From contig JADJYF010000012.1 of the NCBI GenBank assembly GCA_016719885.1, positions 62,001 to 126,000 on the forward strand: 64,000 bases of DNA, given 5' to 3'. Source of the DNA: Pseudomonadota bacterium (GTDB lineage Bacteria > Pseudomonadota > Gammaproteobacteria > Ga0077536). The position numbers and the translations under genes are program-made. The notes under the pieces are model-generated. The model did not search any database and was not told the origin of the DNA. It saw nothing but the letters and a program-made list of their open reading frames with translations. Positions within the stretch are counted from its first letter, which is position 1. The number at the start of each line of letters is the position of its first letter. Of the stretch, positions 42,824 through 52,327 are shown piece by piece.

Positions 42824-44863
42824 ATGAGCGAACCGCGCCCACAGCGGAGCGACACATCCGCCATTTCAGCGCGGCGTCATCTGGCCAACGCCATCCGCGC
42901 CTTGAGCATGGATGCAGTGCAGGCCGCCAATTCCGGCCATCCCGGCGCGCCGATGGGCATGGCCGACATCGCCGAGGTGCTGTGGCGCGACTTCCTGGTG
43001 CACAACCCCGCCAACCCGGCGTGGAGCAATCGCGATCGCTTCGTGCTGTCCAATGGCCACGGTTCGATGCTGCTCTACTCCTTGCTGCACCTCGCCGGCT
43101 ACGACCTCGGCATCGCCGATCTGAAGGCCTTCCGCCAGCTGCATTCGCGCACCCCCGGCCACCCCGAACGCGGCGAAACGCCCGGCGTCGAGACCACCAC
43201 CGGGCCGCTCGGCCAGGGTATCGCCAACGCCGTCGGCATGGCGCTCGCAGAACGTCACCTGGCGGCGCGCTTCAATCGCCCCGGCCATGACATCGTCGAC
43301 CATCACACCTACGTGTTCGTCGGCGACGGCTGCCTGATGGAAGGCGTGTCCCATGAAGCCTGCTCGCTGGCCGGCACGCTCGGCCTCGGCAAGCTCATCG
43401 TGTGCTACGACGACAACGGCATTTCCATCGACGGCGAAGTGCACGGCTGGTTCACCGACGACACCGCCGGGCGCTTCGAAGCCTATGGCTGGCAGGTGAT
43501 CCGCGCCGTCGACGGCCACGATGCGGCGGCGGTGAAGGCCGCCATCGAAGCGGCCCGCGCCGACGGCACGCGGCCCAGCCTCATCATCTGCAAGACCGTC
43601 ATCGGTTTCGGCTCGCCCAACAAGGCCGGCAAGGAAAGCTGCCACGGCGCCGCGCTCGGCGCCGACGAAGTGGCGGCCACCCGCGTCGCGCTCGACTGGC
43701 CGCACGCACCGTTCGAGATCCCGCAGGACGTCTACGCAGCGTGGAGCGCGCGCGAGACCGGCGCGGCGCGCGAGCAGGCATGGAACGATCGTTTCAAGGC
43801 CTACGCCGCCGCCCATCCGGCGCTGGCCGCCGACTATCAACGCATCATGGCCGGCCGCCTGCCCGACAACTGGCTTGCCGGCGCCGACGCCGCGGTGGCG
43901 ACCATGGCCGCCACCGACAAGGCCGAAGCCTCGCGCAAATCGTCCGAACGCGCGCTCGATTTATTCGGTGCGCTGGTGCCGGAGCTGGTGGGCGGCTCGG
44001 CCGATCTGACCGGTTCCAATCTCACCTTCCACAAGGCCAGCCGCGGCCTCACGCCCGCCAGCATGGACGGCAACTACGTCTATTACGGCGTGCGCGAATT
44101 CGCCATGGGCGCGATGATGAACGGCCTCGCGCTGCACGGCGGTGCGATTCCCTACGGCGGCACCTTCCTGGTGTTTTCCGATTACGCGCGCAACGCGGTG
44201 CGCATGGCCGCGCTCATGAAGCTGCGCACCGTCTATGTCTTCACCCACGACTCCATCGGTCTTGGTGAAGACGGCCCGACCCATCAGCCCATCGAGCATG
44301 CCAACAGCCTGCGCCTCATTCCGAATCTCGACGTGTGGCGCCCGTGCGACGCAGCCGAGACCGCGGTCGCCTGGCGCGTGGCGCTGGAACGCGACAATGG
44401 CCCGAGCGCGCTGCTCTTGAGCCGTCAGAACCTGCCGCAGCAGCCGCGCAGCGCCCAGCAGCTGGCCGACGTCGCGCGTGGTGGTTACGTGCTGATGGAC
44501 AGCGACAAGCCCGCCACCGCGGTGGTCATCGCCACCGGCTCGGAAATCGGCCTCGCCCGCGAAGTGGTGGCCACGCTCAACGCCGAAGGCCATGCCGTGC
44601 GCCTGGTATCCATGCCCTGCGCCGAAGCTTTCGCGCGCCAGGATGCCGCCTGGCGCGACAGCGTGTTGCCGCCTGGCCTGCGCAAGCGCATCGCCATCGA
44701 AGCCGGCAGCACCGACTTCTGGTATCGCCATGTCGGTCTCGACGGCGCGGTCATCGGACTCGACAGCTTCGGCGCCTCGGCGCCGGCCGGCGCGCTGTTC
44801 GAGCAGTTCGGCTTGACCGCGGCCCACGCCACCGCCACCGCGCGCCGCGTACTTGGCGCCTGA
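42824..44863 (+). CDS. tkt: Transketolase
   Basis: Transketolase moves two-carbon units between sugar phosphates with thiamine diphosphate. The ATG at 42824 follows GAGGG at 8 bases. The 679-residue protein shows SGHPGAPMGMADIAEVLW, RTPGHPERGETPGVETTTGP, the ThDP motif VGDGCLMEGVSHEA with YDDNGISIDG, and VFTHDSIGLGEDGPTHQP. It opens the glycolysis/pentose phosphate gene row and lies 84 bases before gapA. Confidence 0.97.
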   Translation: MSEPRPQRSDTSAISARRHLANAIRALSMDAVQAANSGHPGAPMGMADIAEVLWRDFLVHNPANPAWSNRDRFVLSNGHGSMLLYSLLHLAGYDLGIADLKAFRQLHSRTPGHPERGETPGVETTTGPLGQGIANAVGMALAERHLAARFNRPGHDIVDHHTYVFVGDGCLMEGVSHEACSLAGTLGLGKLIVCYDDNGISIDGEVHGWFTDDTAGRFEAYGWQVIRAVDGHDAAAVKAAIEAARADGTRPSLIICKTVIGFGSPNKAGKESCHGAALGADEVAATRVALDWPHAPFEIPQDVYAAWSARETGAAREQAWNDRFKAYAAAHPALAADYQRIMAGRLPDNWLAGADAAVATMAATDKAEASRKSSERALDLFGALVPELVGGSADLTGSNLTFHKASRGLTPASMDGNYVYYGVREFAMGAMMNGLALHGGAIPYGGTFLVFSDYARNAVRMAALMKLRTVYVFTHDSIGLGEDGPTHQPIEHANSLRLIPNLDVWRPCDAAETAVAWRVALERDNGPSALLLSRQNLPQQPRSAQQLADVARGGYVLMDSDKPATAVVIATGSEIGLAREVVATLNAEGHAVRLVSMPCAEAFARQDAAWRDSVLPPGLRKRIAIEAGSTDFWYRHVGLDGAVIGLDSFGASAPAGALFEQFGLTAAHATATARRVLGA

Positions 44864-44947
44864 GTGATCGGGCGCAGGTCGATTCATACGGGTTCGCGTT
44901 AATAGTAATCAACAGTAATTCATCGCCCACATGACGGAGCTTCAATC

Positions 44948-45967
44948 ATGACCATACGAGTCGGTATCAATGGCTATGGCCGCATCGGCCGCAACGTGCT
45001 GCGCGCCCTGTTCGAGGCGGAGCGCACCGGCGAAATCGAAATCGTCGCAGTGAACGATCTCGGCGACGCGGAAACCAACGCCCACCTGACCCGTTACGAC
45101 TCCGCCCATGGCAAGTTCCCGGGCAAGGTCGAAGTGAAGGACGGCAACATGGTCGTCAACGGCAAGACCATCAAGGTCTTCTCCGAGCGCGACCCGTCCA
45201 AGCTGCCGTGGGGCGATCTCGGTGTCGACGTGGTGCACGAGTGCACGGGTCTTTTCACCAGCAAGGACAAGGCCGGCCAGCATCTGAAGGGCGGCGCCAA
45301 GCAGGTCCTGATCTCGGCGCCGGGTGGCAACGATGTCGACGCCACCATCGTCTACGGCGTCAATCACGGCGTGCTGAAGGCGACGGACACGGTGGTCTCG
45401 AATGCGTCCTGCACCACCAACTGCCTGGCGCCGCTGGTCAAGCCGCTGCACGAGAAAATTGGTCTCGTGGCCGGCATCATGACCACCATCCATGCCTACA
45501 CCAACGACCAGGTGCTGACCGACGTCTACCACAGCGATCTGCGCCGCGCGCGTTCGGCCACGCAGTCCATGATCCCGACCAAGACCGGCGCCGCCGCCGC
45601 GGTCGGCCTGGTGCTGCCGGAACTGAACGGCAAGCTCGACGGCTACGCGGTGCGCGTGCCGACCATCAACGTCTCGCTGGTCGATCTGACCTTCCAGGCC
45701 GCGCGTGAGACCAGCACCAAGGAAGTCATCGAAGTGGTGCGCGCCGCCTCGGAAAGCGGCCCCTTGAAGGGCATCCTGTGCGTCAACGACGAACCCTTGG
45801 TGTCCATCGACTTCAATCACAACCCGGCTTCGTCGATCTTCGAATCGTCGAACACCAAGGTCGTGAACGGCACCATGGTCAAGGTGCTGTCGTGGTACGA
45901 CAACGAGTGGGGTTTCTCCAACCGCATGCTCGACACCACCATTGCGATGGTCAAGGCGCGAGGCTAA
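44948..45967 (+). CDS. gapA: Glyceraldehyde-3-phosphate dehydrogenase, type I
   Basis: The 339-residue enzyme has the nucleotide-binding start IRVGINGYGRIGRNVLR, the catalytic Cys in SNASCTTNCLAPL, His in TTIHAYTNDQ, and the end SWYDNEWGFSNRMLDT. It oxidises glyceraldehyde-3-phosphate with phosphate. GGAG lies eight bases before the ATG. The gene is followed by pgk after four bases. Confidence 0.97.
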   Translation: MTIRVGINGYGRIGRNVLRALFEAERTGEIEIVAVNDLGDAETNAHLTRYDSAHGKFPGKVEVKDGNMVVNGKTIKVFSERDPSKLPWGDLGVDVVHECTGLFTSKDKAGQHLKGGAKQVLISAPGGNDVDATIVYGVNHGVLKATDTVVSNASCTTNCLAPLVKPLHEKIGLVAGIMTTIHAYTNDQVLTDVYHSDLRRARSATQSMIPTKTGAAAAVGLVLPELNGKLDGYAVRVPTINVSLVDLTFQAARETSTKEVIEVVRAASESGPLKGILCVNDEPLVSIDFNHNPASSIFESSNTKVVNGTMVKVLSWYDNEWGFSNRMLDTTIAMVKARG

Positions 45968-45971
45968 GACC

Positions 45972-47135
45972 ATGCTGAAGATGAGCGCACTCGATCTCAA
46001 GGGCAAGCGCGTGTTGATCCGCGAGGATTTCAACGTGCCCTTGAAGAACGGCAAGATCACCGACGACACCCGACTGCGCGCCGCGCTGCCGACCTTGAAG
46101 CTGGCGCTGGACGCCGGCGCGGCGGTGCTGGTGATGTCGCATCTCGGACGTCCCAAGGAAGGCAAGTTCGAGGCCGAAGCCTCGCTCGAGCCGGTGGTCG
46201 CTGCGCTGTCTTCTCTACTTGGCGTACCGGTGGCCTTCGCGTCGGACTGGATAGACGGCGTGGACCTCGCGCCCGGCACCATTACGCTTGGTGAAAACAC
46301 CCGCTTCCTGGTCGGCGAGAACGCCAACGACGACGCGCTCGCCAAGCGCATGGCGGCGCTGTGCGACGTGTTCGTCAACGATGCATTCGCCACCGCCCAC
46401 CGCGCCCAGGCTTCGACCCACGCGGTCGCCAAGTTCGCGCCGGTCGCCTGCGGCGGCCCGCTGTTGATGGCCGAAGTCGAGGCGCTGCACCAAGCGCTGA
46501 AAGCGCCGGCGCGGCCCTTGGTCGCGATCGTCGGCGGTTCCAAGGTCTCGACCAAGCTCGACCTGTTGGAATCCCTGGTCAGCAAGGTCGATCAGCTGGT
46601 GGTCGGCGGCGGCATCGCCAACACCTTCCTGGCCGCGGCCGGCAAGGAAGTCGGCAAGTCGCTGTGCGAGCGCGACATGCTGGACATCGCCAAGCGCCTG
46701 CTGGCGGGCGACGCGCATATCCCGATCCCGGTCGACGTGGTGTGCGGCAAGGAGTTTGCCGAGACGACGCCGGCCACCACCAAGAGCGCCGATGCGGTGA
46801 CGGCCGACGACATGATCATGGATCTCGGCCCCAAGAGCCTCGACGCGCTGTGCGCCGAGATCGAAAAAGCCGGCACCATCGTCTGGAACGGGCCCTTGGG
46901 CGTGTTCGAGTTCGACAGCTTCGCGGCCGGCACCGAGCGGCTCGCCAAGGCCATCGCGGCATCCAAGGCGTTCTCGATAGCCGGCGGTGGCGACACGCTC
47001 GCGGCCATCGCCAAGTTCGGCATCGCCAAGGATGTCTCCTACATCTCCACCGCCGGTGGCGCGTTCCTGGAGTTCCTCGAGGGCAAGACCTTGCCCGCCA
47101 TCGAGATCCTGGAACAACGCGCGGCGCAGGGATGA
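45972..47135 (+). CDS. pgk: Phosphoglycerate kinase
   Basis: The 387-residue enzyme has the substrate-binding start KRVLIREDFNVPLKNG, LVMSHLGRPKEG, the hinge region with VVGGGIANTFLAAAG, and the nucleotide loop SIAGGGDTLAAIAKFG. It makes ATP from 1,3-bisphosphoglycerate. ATG 45972 begins MLKMSALDLKGKRV four bases after the gapA stop, so the two are one operon. Confidence 0.97.
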   Translation: MLKMSALDLKGKRVLIREDFNVPLKNGKITDDTRLRAALPTLKLALDAGAAVLVMSHLGRPKEGKFEAEASLEPVVAALSSLLGVPVAFASDWIDGVDLAPGTITLGENTRFLVGENANDDALAKRMAALCDVFVNDAFATAHRAQASTHAVAKFAPVACGGPLLMAEVEALHQALKAPARPLVAIVGGSKVSTKLDLLESLVSKVDQLVVGGGIANTFLAAAGKEVGKSLCERDMLDIAKRLLAGDAHIPIPVDVVCGKEFAETTPATTKSADAVTADDMIMDLGPKSLDALCAEIEKAGTIVWNGPLGVFEFDSFAAGTERLAKAIAASKAFSIAGGGDTLAAIAKFGIAKDVSYISTAGGAFLEFLEGKTLPAIEILEQRAAQG

Positions 47136-47184
47136 TCCCCGCCGGCCACGGCATTCTCATTTCCGGCAGCGGCCGGCTCCCGAC

Positions 47185-48627
47185 ATGAGGCGCACGAAAA
47201 TCGTTGCGACCCTGGGGCCGGCCACCGACCAGGGCGACATGCTGGCGCGCCTCATCGAGGCGGGCCTGGATGCGGCGCGACTCAATTACTCCCACGGCGA
47301 AGTCGCCGATCATGCGCGCCGCGCACAGGCGGTGCGCGAAGCCGCGGCCGCCGCCGGCCGCGAAGTCGGCCTCATCGCCGATCTGCAAGGCCCCAAGATT
47401 CGCCTCGAATGTTTTCGTGACGGTCCTGTCACGCTCGCCGAAGGCGCGCGTTTCGTCATCGATGCCGAACTCGGCGACCACGACGGCACGCAGCGCGAAG
47501 TCGGCGTCACCTACAAGGCCCTGCCCGGCGACGTGCATGCCGGCGACACCCTGCTGGTCGACGACGGCCGCATCGTGCTGAAAGTCGAACGCGTGCACGG
47601 CGCGCGCATCGATACTACCGTGCAGATCGGCGGGCCGCTCAGCAATCACAAGGGCATCAACCGCCAGGGCGGCGGCTTGTCGGCGCCGGCCCTGACGCAC
47701 AAGGATCGCGAAGACCTGCTGCACGCCCTTGCGCACGGCGCCGATTACATCGCGGTGTCGTTTCCGCGCACCGCCGAGGACATCGAAAGCGCGCGCCACT
47801 TGATCAAGGCCGCCGGCGGCCGCGCCGGCATCATCGCCAAGATGGAGCGCGCCGAAGCGCTCGTGCATGCCGAGGAGATCATCGCGGCCAGCGACTCGAT
47901 CATGATCGCGCGCGGCGATCTCGGCGTCGAAATCGGCGATGCGCGCCTGCCGCCCGCGCAGAAAATGCTGGTGGCGATGGCACGCCGCCAGTTCCGTACC
48001 GTCATCACCGCCACGCAGATGATGGAATCGATGATCGAGCACCCGCTGCCGACCCGCGCCGAGGTGTTCGACGTCGCCAACGCCGTGCTCGACGGCACCG
48101 ACGCGGTGATGCTGTCGGGCGAGACCAGCGTCGGCGCCTATCCCGACAAGGCCGTCGCGGCCATGTCGCGCATCTGCCAGGGCGCCGAACAGGAATGGAG
48201 CAATCCGCCGTCGTCGACCCTGCCCGACACCGCCTTCGAGCGGGTCGACCAGGCGATCGCGATGTCGGCCATCTATTGCGGCAACCGCATGGGCGTGAAA
48301 GCCATCGCGGCGCTGACCGAATCCGGCGCGACGCCGCTGTGGATGTCACGCGTCAATACCGCCATCCCGATCTTCGCACTGGCCCGCCATGCCACGACCC
48401 TGCGCCGCGTGACGCTGTATCGCGACGTGGTGCCGGTCGAGTTCGATTTCAATTCGGTGCCCTACGACGGCGTCACGCAGGAAGTGCTGCGGGTCTTGAA
48501 GGCGCGCGGCGCGGTCGCCGACGGCGACCGTGTCATCATCACCAAAGGTGATCTGCATGGCTATTCCGGCAGCACCAACGGCCTCAAAATCGTCACCGTC
48601 GGCGAGGTGGTGGCGCCGGCCGGATGA
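47185..48627 (+). CDS. pyk: Pyruvate kinase
   Basis: The 480-residue enzyme starts MRRTKIVATLGPATDQG and has NYSHGE, LQGPKIR, the metal-binding IIAKMERAEAL, MIARGDLGVEIG, and VITATQMMESMIEHP, then GTDAVMLSGETSVGAYP. The usual effector-site C-terminal domain is present. It converts phosphoenolpyruvate to pyruvate with ATP gain and follows pgk by 49 bases. Confidence 0.97.
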   Translation: MRRTKIVATLGPATDQGDMLARLIEAGLDAARLNYSHGEVADHARRAQAVREAAAAAGREVGLIADLQGPKIRLECFRDGPVTLAEGARFVIDAELGDHDGTQREVGVTYKALPGDVHAGDTLLVDDGRIVLKVERVHGARIDTTVQIGGPLSNHKGINRQGGGLSAPALTHKDREDLLHALAHGADYIAVSFPRTAEDIESARHLIKAAGGRAGIIAKMERAEALVHAEEIIAASDSIMIARGDLGVEIGDARLPPAQKMLVAMARRQFRTVITATQMMESMIEHPLPTRAEVFDVANAVLDGTDAVMLSGETSVGAYPDKAVAAMSRICQGAEQEWSNPPSSTLPDTAFERVDQAIAMSAIYCGNRMGVKAIAALTESGATPLWMSRVNTAIPIFALARHATTLRRVTLYRDVVPVEFDFNSVPYDGVTQEVLRVLKARGAVADGDRVIITKGDLHGYSGSTNGLKIVTVGEVVAPAG

Positions 48628-48759
48628 GATGCCCGTCGCGGCGCCGCGCTGGTGCCACCATGGCCGGCTTCCTATAATCCGGGTAACCCCTTTTGAACCA
48701 GGCTTGGGCCGTGTGCGAACGCCGCGCCCACCCACATTGACCTTTCGGCGAGGACGACC

Positions 48760-49653
48760 ATGAGCACAATCGAACAGCAGAAGACCAAGTTCCAGACCCA
48801 GGCCGGCTTCATCGCCGCGCTCGACCAGAGCGGCGGCAGCACGCCCAAGGCGCTCAAGCTCTATGGCATCGGCGAAGGGGAATACTCGGGCGAGACGCAG
48901 ATGATGGATCTCATCCATGCCATGCGTACCCGCATCATCACCAGCCCCTCCTTCAACGGCGATCGCATCCTGGCCGCCATCCTGTTCGAAGCGACCATGG
49001 ACCGTGACATCAAGGGCACGCCGACCGCCGACTTCCTGTGGAACGTCAAGCGCGTGGTGCCGATTCTCAAAATCGACAAGGGCCTGGAAGACGAAGCCAA
49101 CGGCGTGCAGCTCATGAAGCCCATGCCGACCCTCGACGCGTTGCTCGCCAAGGCCAAGTCCAAGGGCATCTTCGGCACCAAGGAACGTTCGGTCATCAAG
49201 CAGGCCAACGCCGCCGGCATCCAGGCGGTGGTCGACCAGCAGCTGGCGGTCGCCAAGCAGGTCATCGCCGCCGGCCTCGTGCCCATCGTCGAGCCGGAAG
49301 TCGACATCCACTGCCCGGACAAGGCCCAGGCCGAAGCGATTTTGAAAGACGCGCTCAAGAAAGGCCTGGATGCCTTCCCGGCCGGTCAGCTGGTGATGCT
49401 GAAGCTCACCCTGCCGGAAGTCGACGACCTCTATGCCGACTTCGTGTCGCACAAGAACGTCTTGAAAGTGGTGGCGCTGTCGGGCGGCTATTCACGTGAA
49501 GACGCCAACAAGAAGCTCGCGCGTCAGCACGGCATGGTGGCGAGCTTCTCACGCGCGCTGACCGAAGGCCTGACCGCGCAGCAGAGCGATGCGGAATTCG
49601 ACAAGGCCATGGACGCCGCCATCCAGAGCATTTATCTCGCGTCGAAGACCTGA
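48760..49653 (+). CDS. Class I fructose-bisphosphate aldolase
   Basis: The 297-residue protein belongs to the Schiff-base (class I, glycolytic) aldolases: GFIAALDQSGGSTPKALKLY at the start, VVPILKIDKGL, IVEPEVDIHC and the Lys of LVMLKLTLPE. Many gammaproteobacteria carry a class II metal enzyme at this place after pyk, so the class I form is worth noting. It is preceded by GGCGAGGACGACC and by TATAAT (48673-48678). A REP-like palindrome follows the stop by 15 bases. Confidence 0.93.
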   Translation: MSTIEQQKTKFQTQAGFIAALDQSGGSTPKALKLYGIGEGEYSGETQMMDLIHAMRTRIITSPSFNGDRILAAILFEATMDRDIKGTPTADFLWNVKRVVPILKIDKGLEDEANGVQLMKPMPTLDALLAKAKSKGIFGTKERSVIKQANAAGIQAVVDQQLAVAKQVIAAGLVPIVEPEVDIHCPDKAQAEAILKDALKKGLDAFPAGQLVMLKLTLPEVDDLYADFVSHKNVLKVVALSGGYSREDANKKLARQHGMVASFSRALTEGLTAQQSDAEFDKAMDAAIQSIYLASKT

Positions 49654-49668
49654 GATTGATGACGGCTT

Positions 49669-49743
49669 TGTAGGTGCGAATTTATTCGCACATTCGAAGG
49701 CGCGGCGCCGCGCCATGAATGTGCGATTTAAATCGCACCTACA
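49669..49743. repeat. REP-like palindromic element
   Basis: TGTAGGTGCGAATTTATTCG and the rest of the left arm (to 49695) are mirrored by a right arm ending in AAATCGCACCTACA (to 49743). Between them lies the perfect palindrome GGCGCGGCGCCGCGCC. Each arm is itself a small hairpin (TGCGAATTTATTCGCA type). Such elements are common between gammaproteobacterial genes and here could stop transcription from both sides. A related fragment, GGTGCGAATTCATTCG, occurs at about 50110-50125. Confidence 0.8.
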
Positions 49744-49981
49744 GAAAATGCAGCGCCAGCCACACCGCCTGCGCTGAGCGCGCGACTCGATGCTTCACAT
49801 GGGCGGGAATGAGCAGCGCCTCGCCCGCCGACATCTCGACCACGCCCTCCTCGAATTCCAAGGCCGCGCTGCCGGCCAGCAATATCGCCCACTCGTCCTC
49901 CGCCTGGTCATACCAGAAACCTGGCGTCGCATGACTGCCGGACAAGGATGGGTGCGAGGCGGAAGCGGAGCCGCTGGCCAA
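49739..49981 (-). CDS. Cupin-domain protein, apparently lacking its N-terminus
   Basis: The 80-codon frame has cupin motifs: TPGFWYDQAEDEWAILLAG, a metal-site-like end VKHRVARSAQAVWLALHF and the intermediate MSAGEALLIPAH. Full-length relatives of this type run to about 105 residues; here a stop lies shortly upstream and only a TTG at 49981 can start it, so about 25 residues are missing or in another frame. Its stop lies inside the REP-like palindrome. It may be a decaying gene or carry a sequence error. Confidence 0.55.
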   Translation of the reverse strand: MASGSASASHPSLSGSHATPGFWYDQAEDEWAILLAGSAALEFEEGVVEMSAGEALLIPAHVKHRVARSAQAVWLALHFL

Positions 49982-50158
49982 GGACCTGTTCGGCGGGATC
50001 GGCTCGGCACTCAGGGAAGCATCGCCGCGACCTCAGAGACTGCCGCCGAACGGATCTCAGGCTGAACTGCCGGGCGCGATTCAGCCGGAGGCGCTTTCCG
50101 GGCAAGTCGGTGCGAATTCATTCGGGGGGCGCCGCAAAGCACGAAATCGAACAGCCTG

Positions 50159-51043
50159 TTACGCCGTCAGCCGCGTCAGCGCCTCGCGATACTTGGCCGC
50201 GGTCTTCTCGGCGATCTCGGCCGGCAGCTTGGGCGCCGGCGCCTGCTTGTTCCAGTCGAGGGTCTCGAGGTAATCACGCACGAACTGCTTGTCGAAGCTC
50301 GGCGGGCTGACACCCACCTGGTATTCGTCGGCCGGCCAGAAGCGCGAGGAATCGGGCGTCAGCACTTCGTCGATCAACACCAGTTCGTCGTTGGCGTCGA
50401 GGCCGAACTCGAACTTGGTATCGGCGATGATGATGCCCTTGGTGCGAGCGTAGTCCGCGGCGGCCTGGTAGATCTTCAAGCTCACGTCGCGCACCTGCTC
50501 GGCGCGCGCGCGACCCAGGAGCTCGCAGGTGCGTTCGAAGTCGATGTTCTCGTCGTGCTCGCCGATCTCGGCCTTGGTCGAGGGCGTGAACAGGGCCTCG
50601 GGCAATTGCTGCGCCTGTTGCAGCCCGGCCGGCAGTTGGATGCCGCACACGCGGCCGGTCTTCTGATAATCCTTCCAGCCCGAGCCGATGATGTAACCGC
50701 GCACGATGGCTTCGACCGGCAGCGGTCTCAACTTGTCGACGACGATGGCGCGGCCTTCGACGCTGGCGCGCTCGGCGGCGTCGGGCAACACTTCGGCCAG
50801 CGTCAGCTTCGACAGGTGGTTGCGTATCACGCTTGCGACACGCGCGAACCAGAAATTCGACAGGGCGGTCAGCACCGCGCCCTTGCCCGGGATCGGATCG
50901 GACAAGATGACATCGAAGGCCGAGATGCGATCGGTGGTGACGATCAACAGGTGCTTGTCATCGACCTCGTAGATGTCGCGCACCTTGCCGCGCTGGATGA
51001 GCGGCAGGCTGGTGAGATGGGATTCGTAGAGGGCCGCGGTCAT
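50159..51043 (-). CDS. purC: Phosphoribosylaminoimidazole-succinocarboxamide synthase (SAICAR synthetase)
   Basis: PurC joins aspartate to CAIR with ATP in purine synthesis. The 294-residue protein is the longer, yeast-like form: IQRGKVRDIYEVDDKHLLIV, TTDRISAFDVIL, VEAIVRGYIIGSGWKDYQ, and IIIADTKFEFGLD then LIDEVLTPDSSRFWPADEY. ATG 51043 (MTAALYESHL) matches the family start. It stands alone between the cupin and the ubiquinone genes. Confidence 0.95.
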   Translation of the reverse strand: MTAALYESHLTSLPLIQRGKVRDIYEVDDKHLLIVTTDRISAFDVILSDPIPGKGAVLTALSNFWFARVASVIRNHLSKLTLAEVLPDAAERASVEGRAIVVDKLRPLPVEAIVRGYIIGSGWKDYQKTGRVCGIQLPAGLQQAQQLPEALFTPSTKAEIGEHDENIDFERTCELLGRARAEQVRDVSLKIYQAAADYARTKGIIIADTKFEFGLDANDELVLIDEVLTPDSSRFWPADEYQVGVSPPSFDKQFVRDYLETLDWNKQAPAPKLPAEIAEKTAAKYREALTRLTA

Positions 51044-51130
51044 CGTACGTGCCTGCCGTGAAGGAAAGGGGCGCGTATTCTGCCCAATGCCCTGCCGAAA
51101 GGCCACCGCGCGGACGGTGGGGCTATTGCC

Positions 51131-52327
51131 TCAGGCGCGCGGCATGACCATGCGCGGCACGTCGCCGGCCGTGCCCATGGCGCGCGCGATGAGCCAGTGC
51201 TTGAGCGGCGCGAGTCGCTGCGTGGCGTTCATGCCGGCGCCGCGCGCCTGGCAGAGCAGGTTCTCGTTGCGCTGAAACAGCCGGTGCAGTCCGTCGGTGA
51301 CGGCGGTCATGGCCAGGGTCTCGCTCTTGCGCCAACGCTCGAAGCGGCGCAGGGCGCTGGCCGATGGCGCGGCGCCGACAGTGGCCGGCCCCAGGCATTC
51401 GACCAGCGCGGCGACATCCATCAGCCCCATGTTCAAGCCCTGCCCAGCCAGCGGGTGCATGAGATGGGCGGCATCGCCCAGCAACACGCAGTGGCCGTCG
51501 ACCATGCGCGCGGCCTGGGCGCGCGCCAGCGGAAACGCGGCGCGCGCGCTCAAATACGTGACGCCGCCGAGGCAATCCTCGAAGGCCTCGCGCAGCGCGC
51601 CGATGAAATGCGCGTCTTCGCAGGCCATCAGTTCGGCCGCGCGTTCGTCGTTGCACGACCACACGATGGAGCATTCGCGCTGCGCGGCGAGCGGCAGCGC
51701 GGCTATCGGCCCGCTGTCCAGGAAGCGCTGACGGGCAACGTGGCCGTGGCCGCGCGCGAACGCGACATTGGCCAGGATCGCGCTCTGCCGGTAGGGCACC
51801 TTGGAATGTTCGATACCGGCCGCCTTGCGCACCGCCGAGTTGGCGCCGTCGGCGCCGATCAATAGCCGGGCGCGCAGGCGCGTGCCATCGTCGAGATTGA
51901 GCAGCACCGGCGTGCCGGGCTCGAAGCCGTTCAAGGCGCGCGGCTGGAGGCTGACGCCCGGGCGTGTGGCGAGGCTGGAGGCCAGCGCCGCGACCAGGTT
52001 CTGCTGTTCGAGGATGTAACCCATGGCGCCGCGATGGCCGGGCGGCGGCAGGAAATCGAGATGACCGCTGGAGCCGGCATCCCACACCTCCATCGCGTCG
52101 AAGTATCCGACGCGCGCATGGTCCAGCGGCGCCCAGGCGCGCGCCGCTTCCAGGATGCGGCGCACGGCGGGCGTCAGCGCATAGGTCCGAAGACCGATTT
52201 CACCGCTGGGCGGCGCGCGATCGAGGCGCGGTTCGAGCAGGCACACGCTGTAGCCCGCATCGTTCAGGAGCGCGGCGGCGGTGAGTCCCACCACGCCGCC
52301 GCCAGCAATCACGATATCGAAAATCAT
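51131..52327 (-). CDS. ubiI: UbiH/UbiF/VisC-family FAD monooxygenase (UbiI-like)
   Basis: The 398-residue flavoprotein has the ADP-binding start IFDIVIAGGGVVGLTAAALL, the DG motif LLIGADGANSAVR, and LLGDAAHLMHPLAGQGLNMG. These enzymes hydroxylate the ring of ubiquinone precursors. Its ATG overlaps the preceding ubiH stop (ATGA), as in the ubiH-visC pair of E. coli. Which ring position it acts on is inferred from position. Confidence 0.85.
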   Translation of the reverse strand: MIFDIVIAGGGVVGLTAAALLNDAGYSVCLLEPRLDRAPPSGEIGLRTYALTPAVRRILEAARAWAPLDHARVGYFDAMEVWDAGSSGHLDFLPPPGHRGAMGYILEQQNLVAALASSLATRPGVSLQPRALNGFEPGTPVLLNLDDGTRLRARLLIGADGANSAVRKAAGIEHSKVPYRQSAILANVAFARGHGHVARQRFLDSGPIAALPLAAQRECSIVWSCNDERAAELMACEDAHFIGALREAFEDCLGGVTYLSARAAFPLARAQAARMVDGHCVLLGDAAHLMHPLAGQGLNMGLMDVAALVECLGPATVGAAPSASALRRFERWRKSETLAMTAVTDGLHRLFQRNENLLCQARGAGMNATQRLAPLKHWLIARAMGTAGDVPRMVMPRA

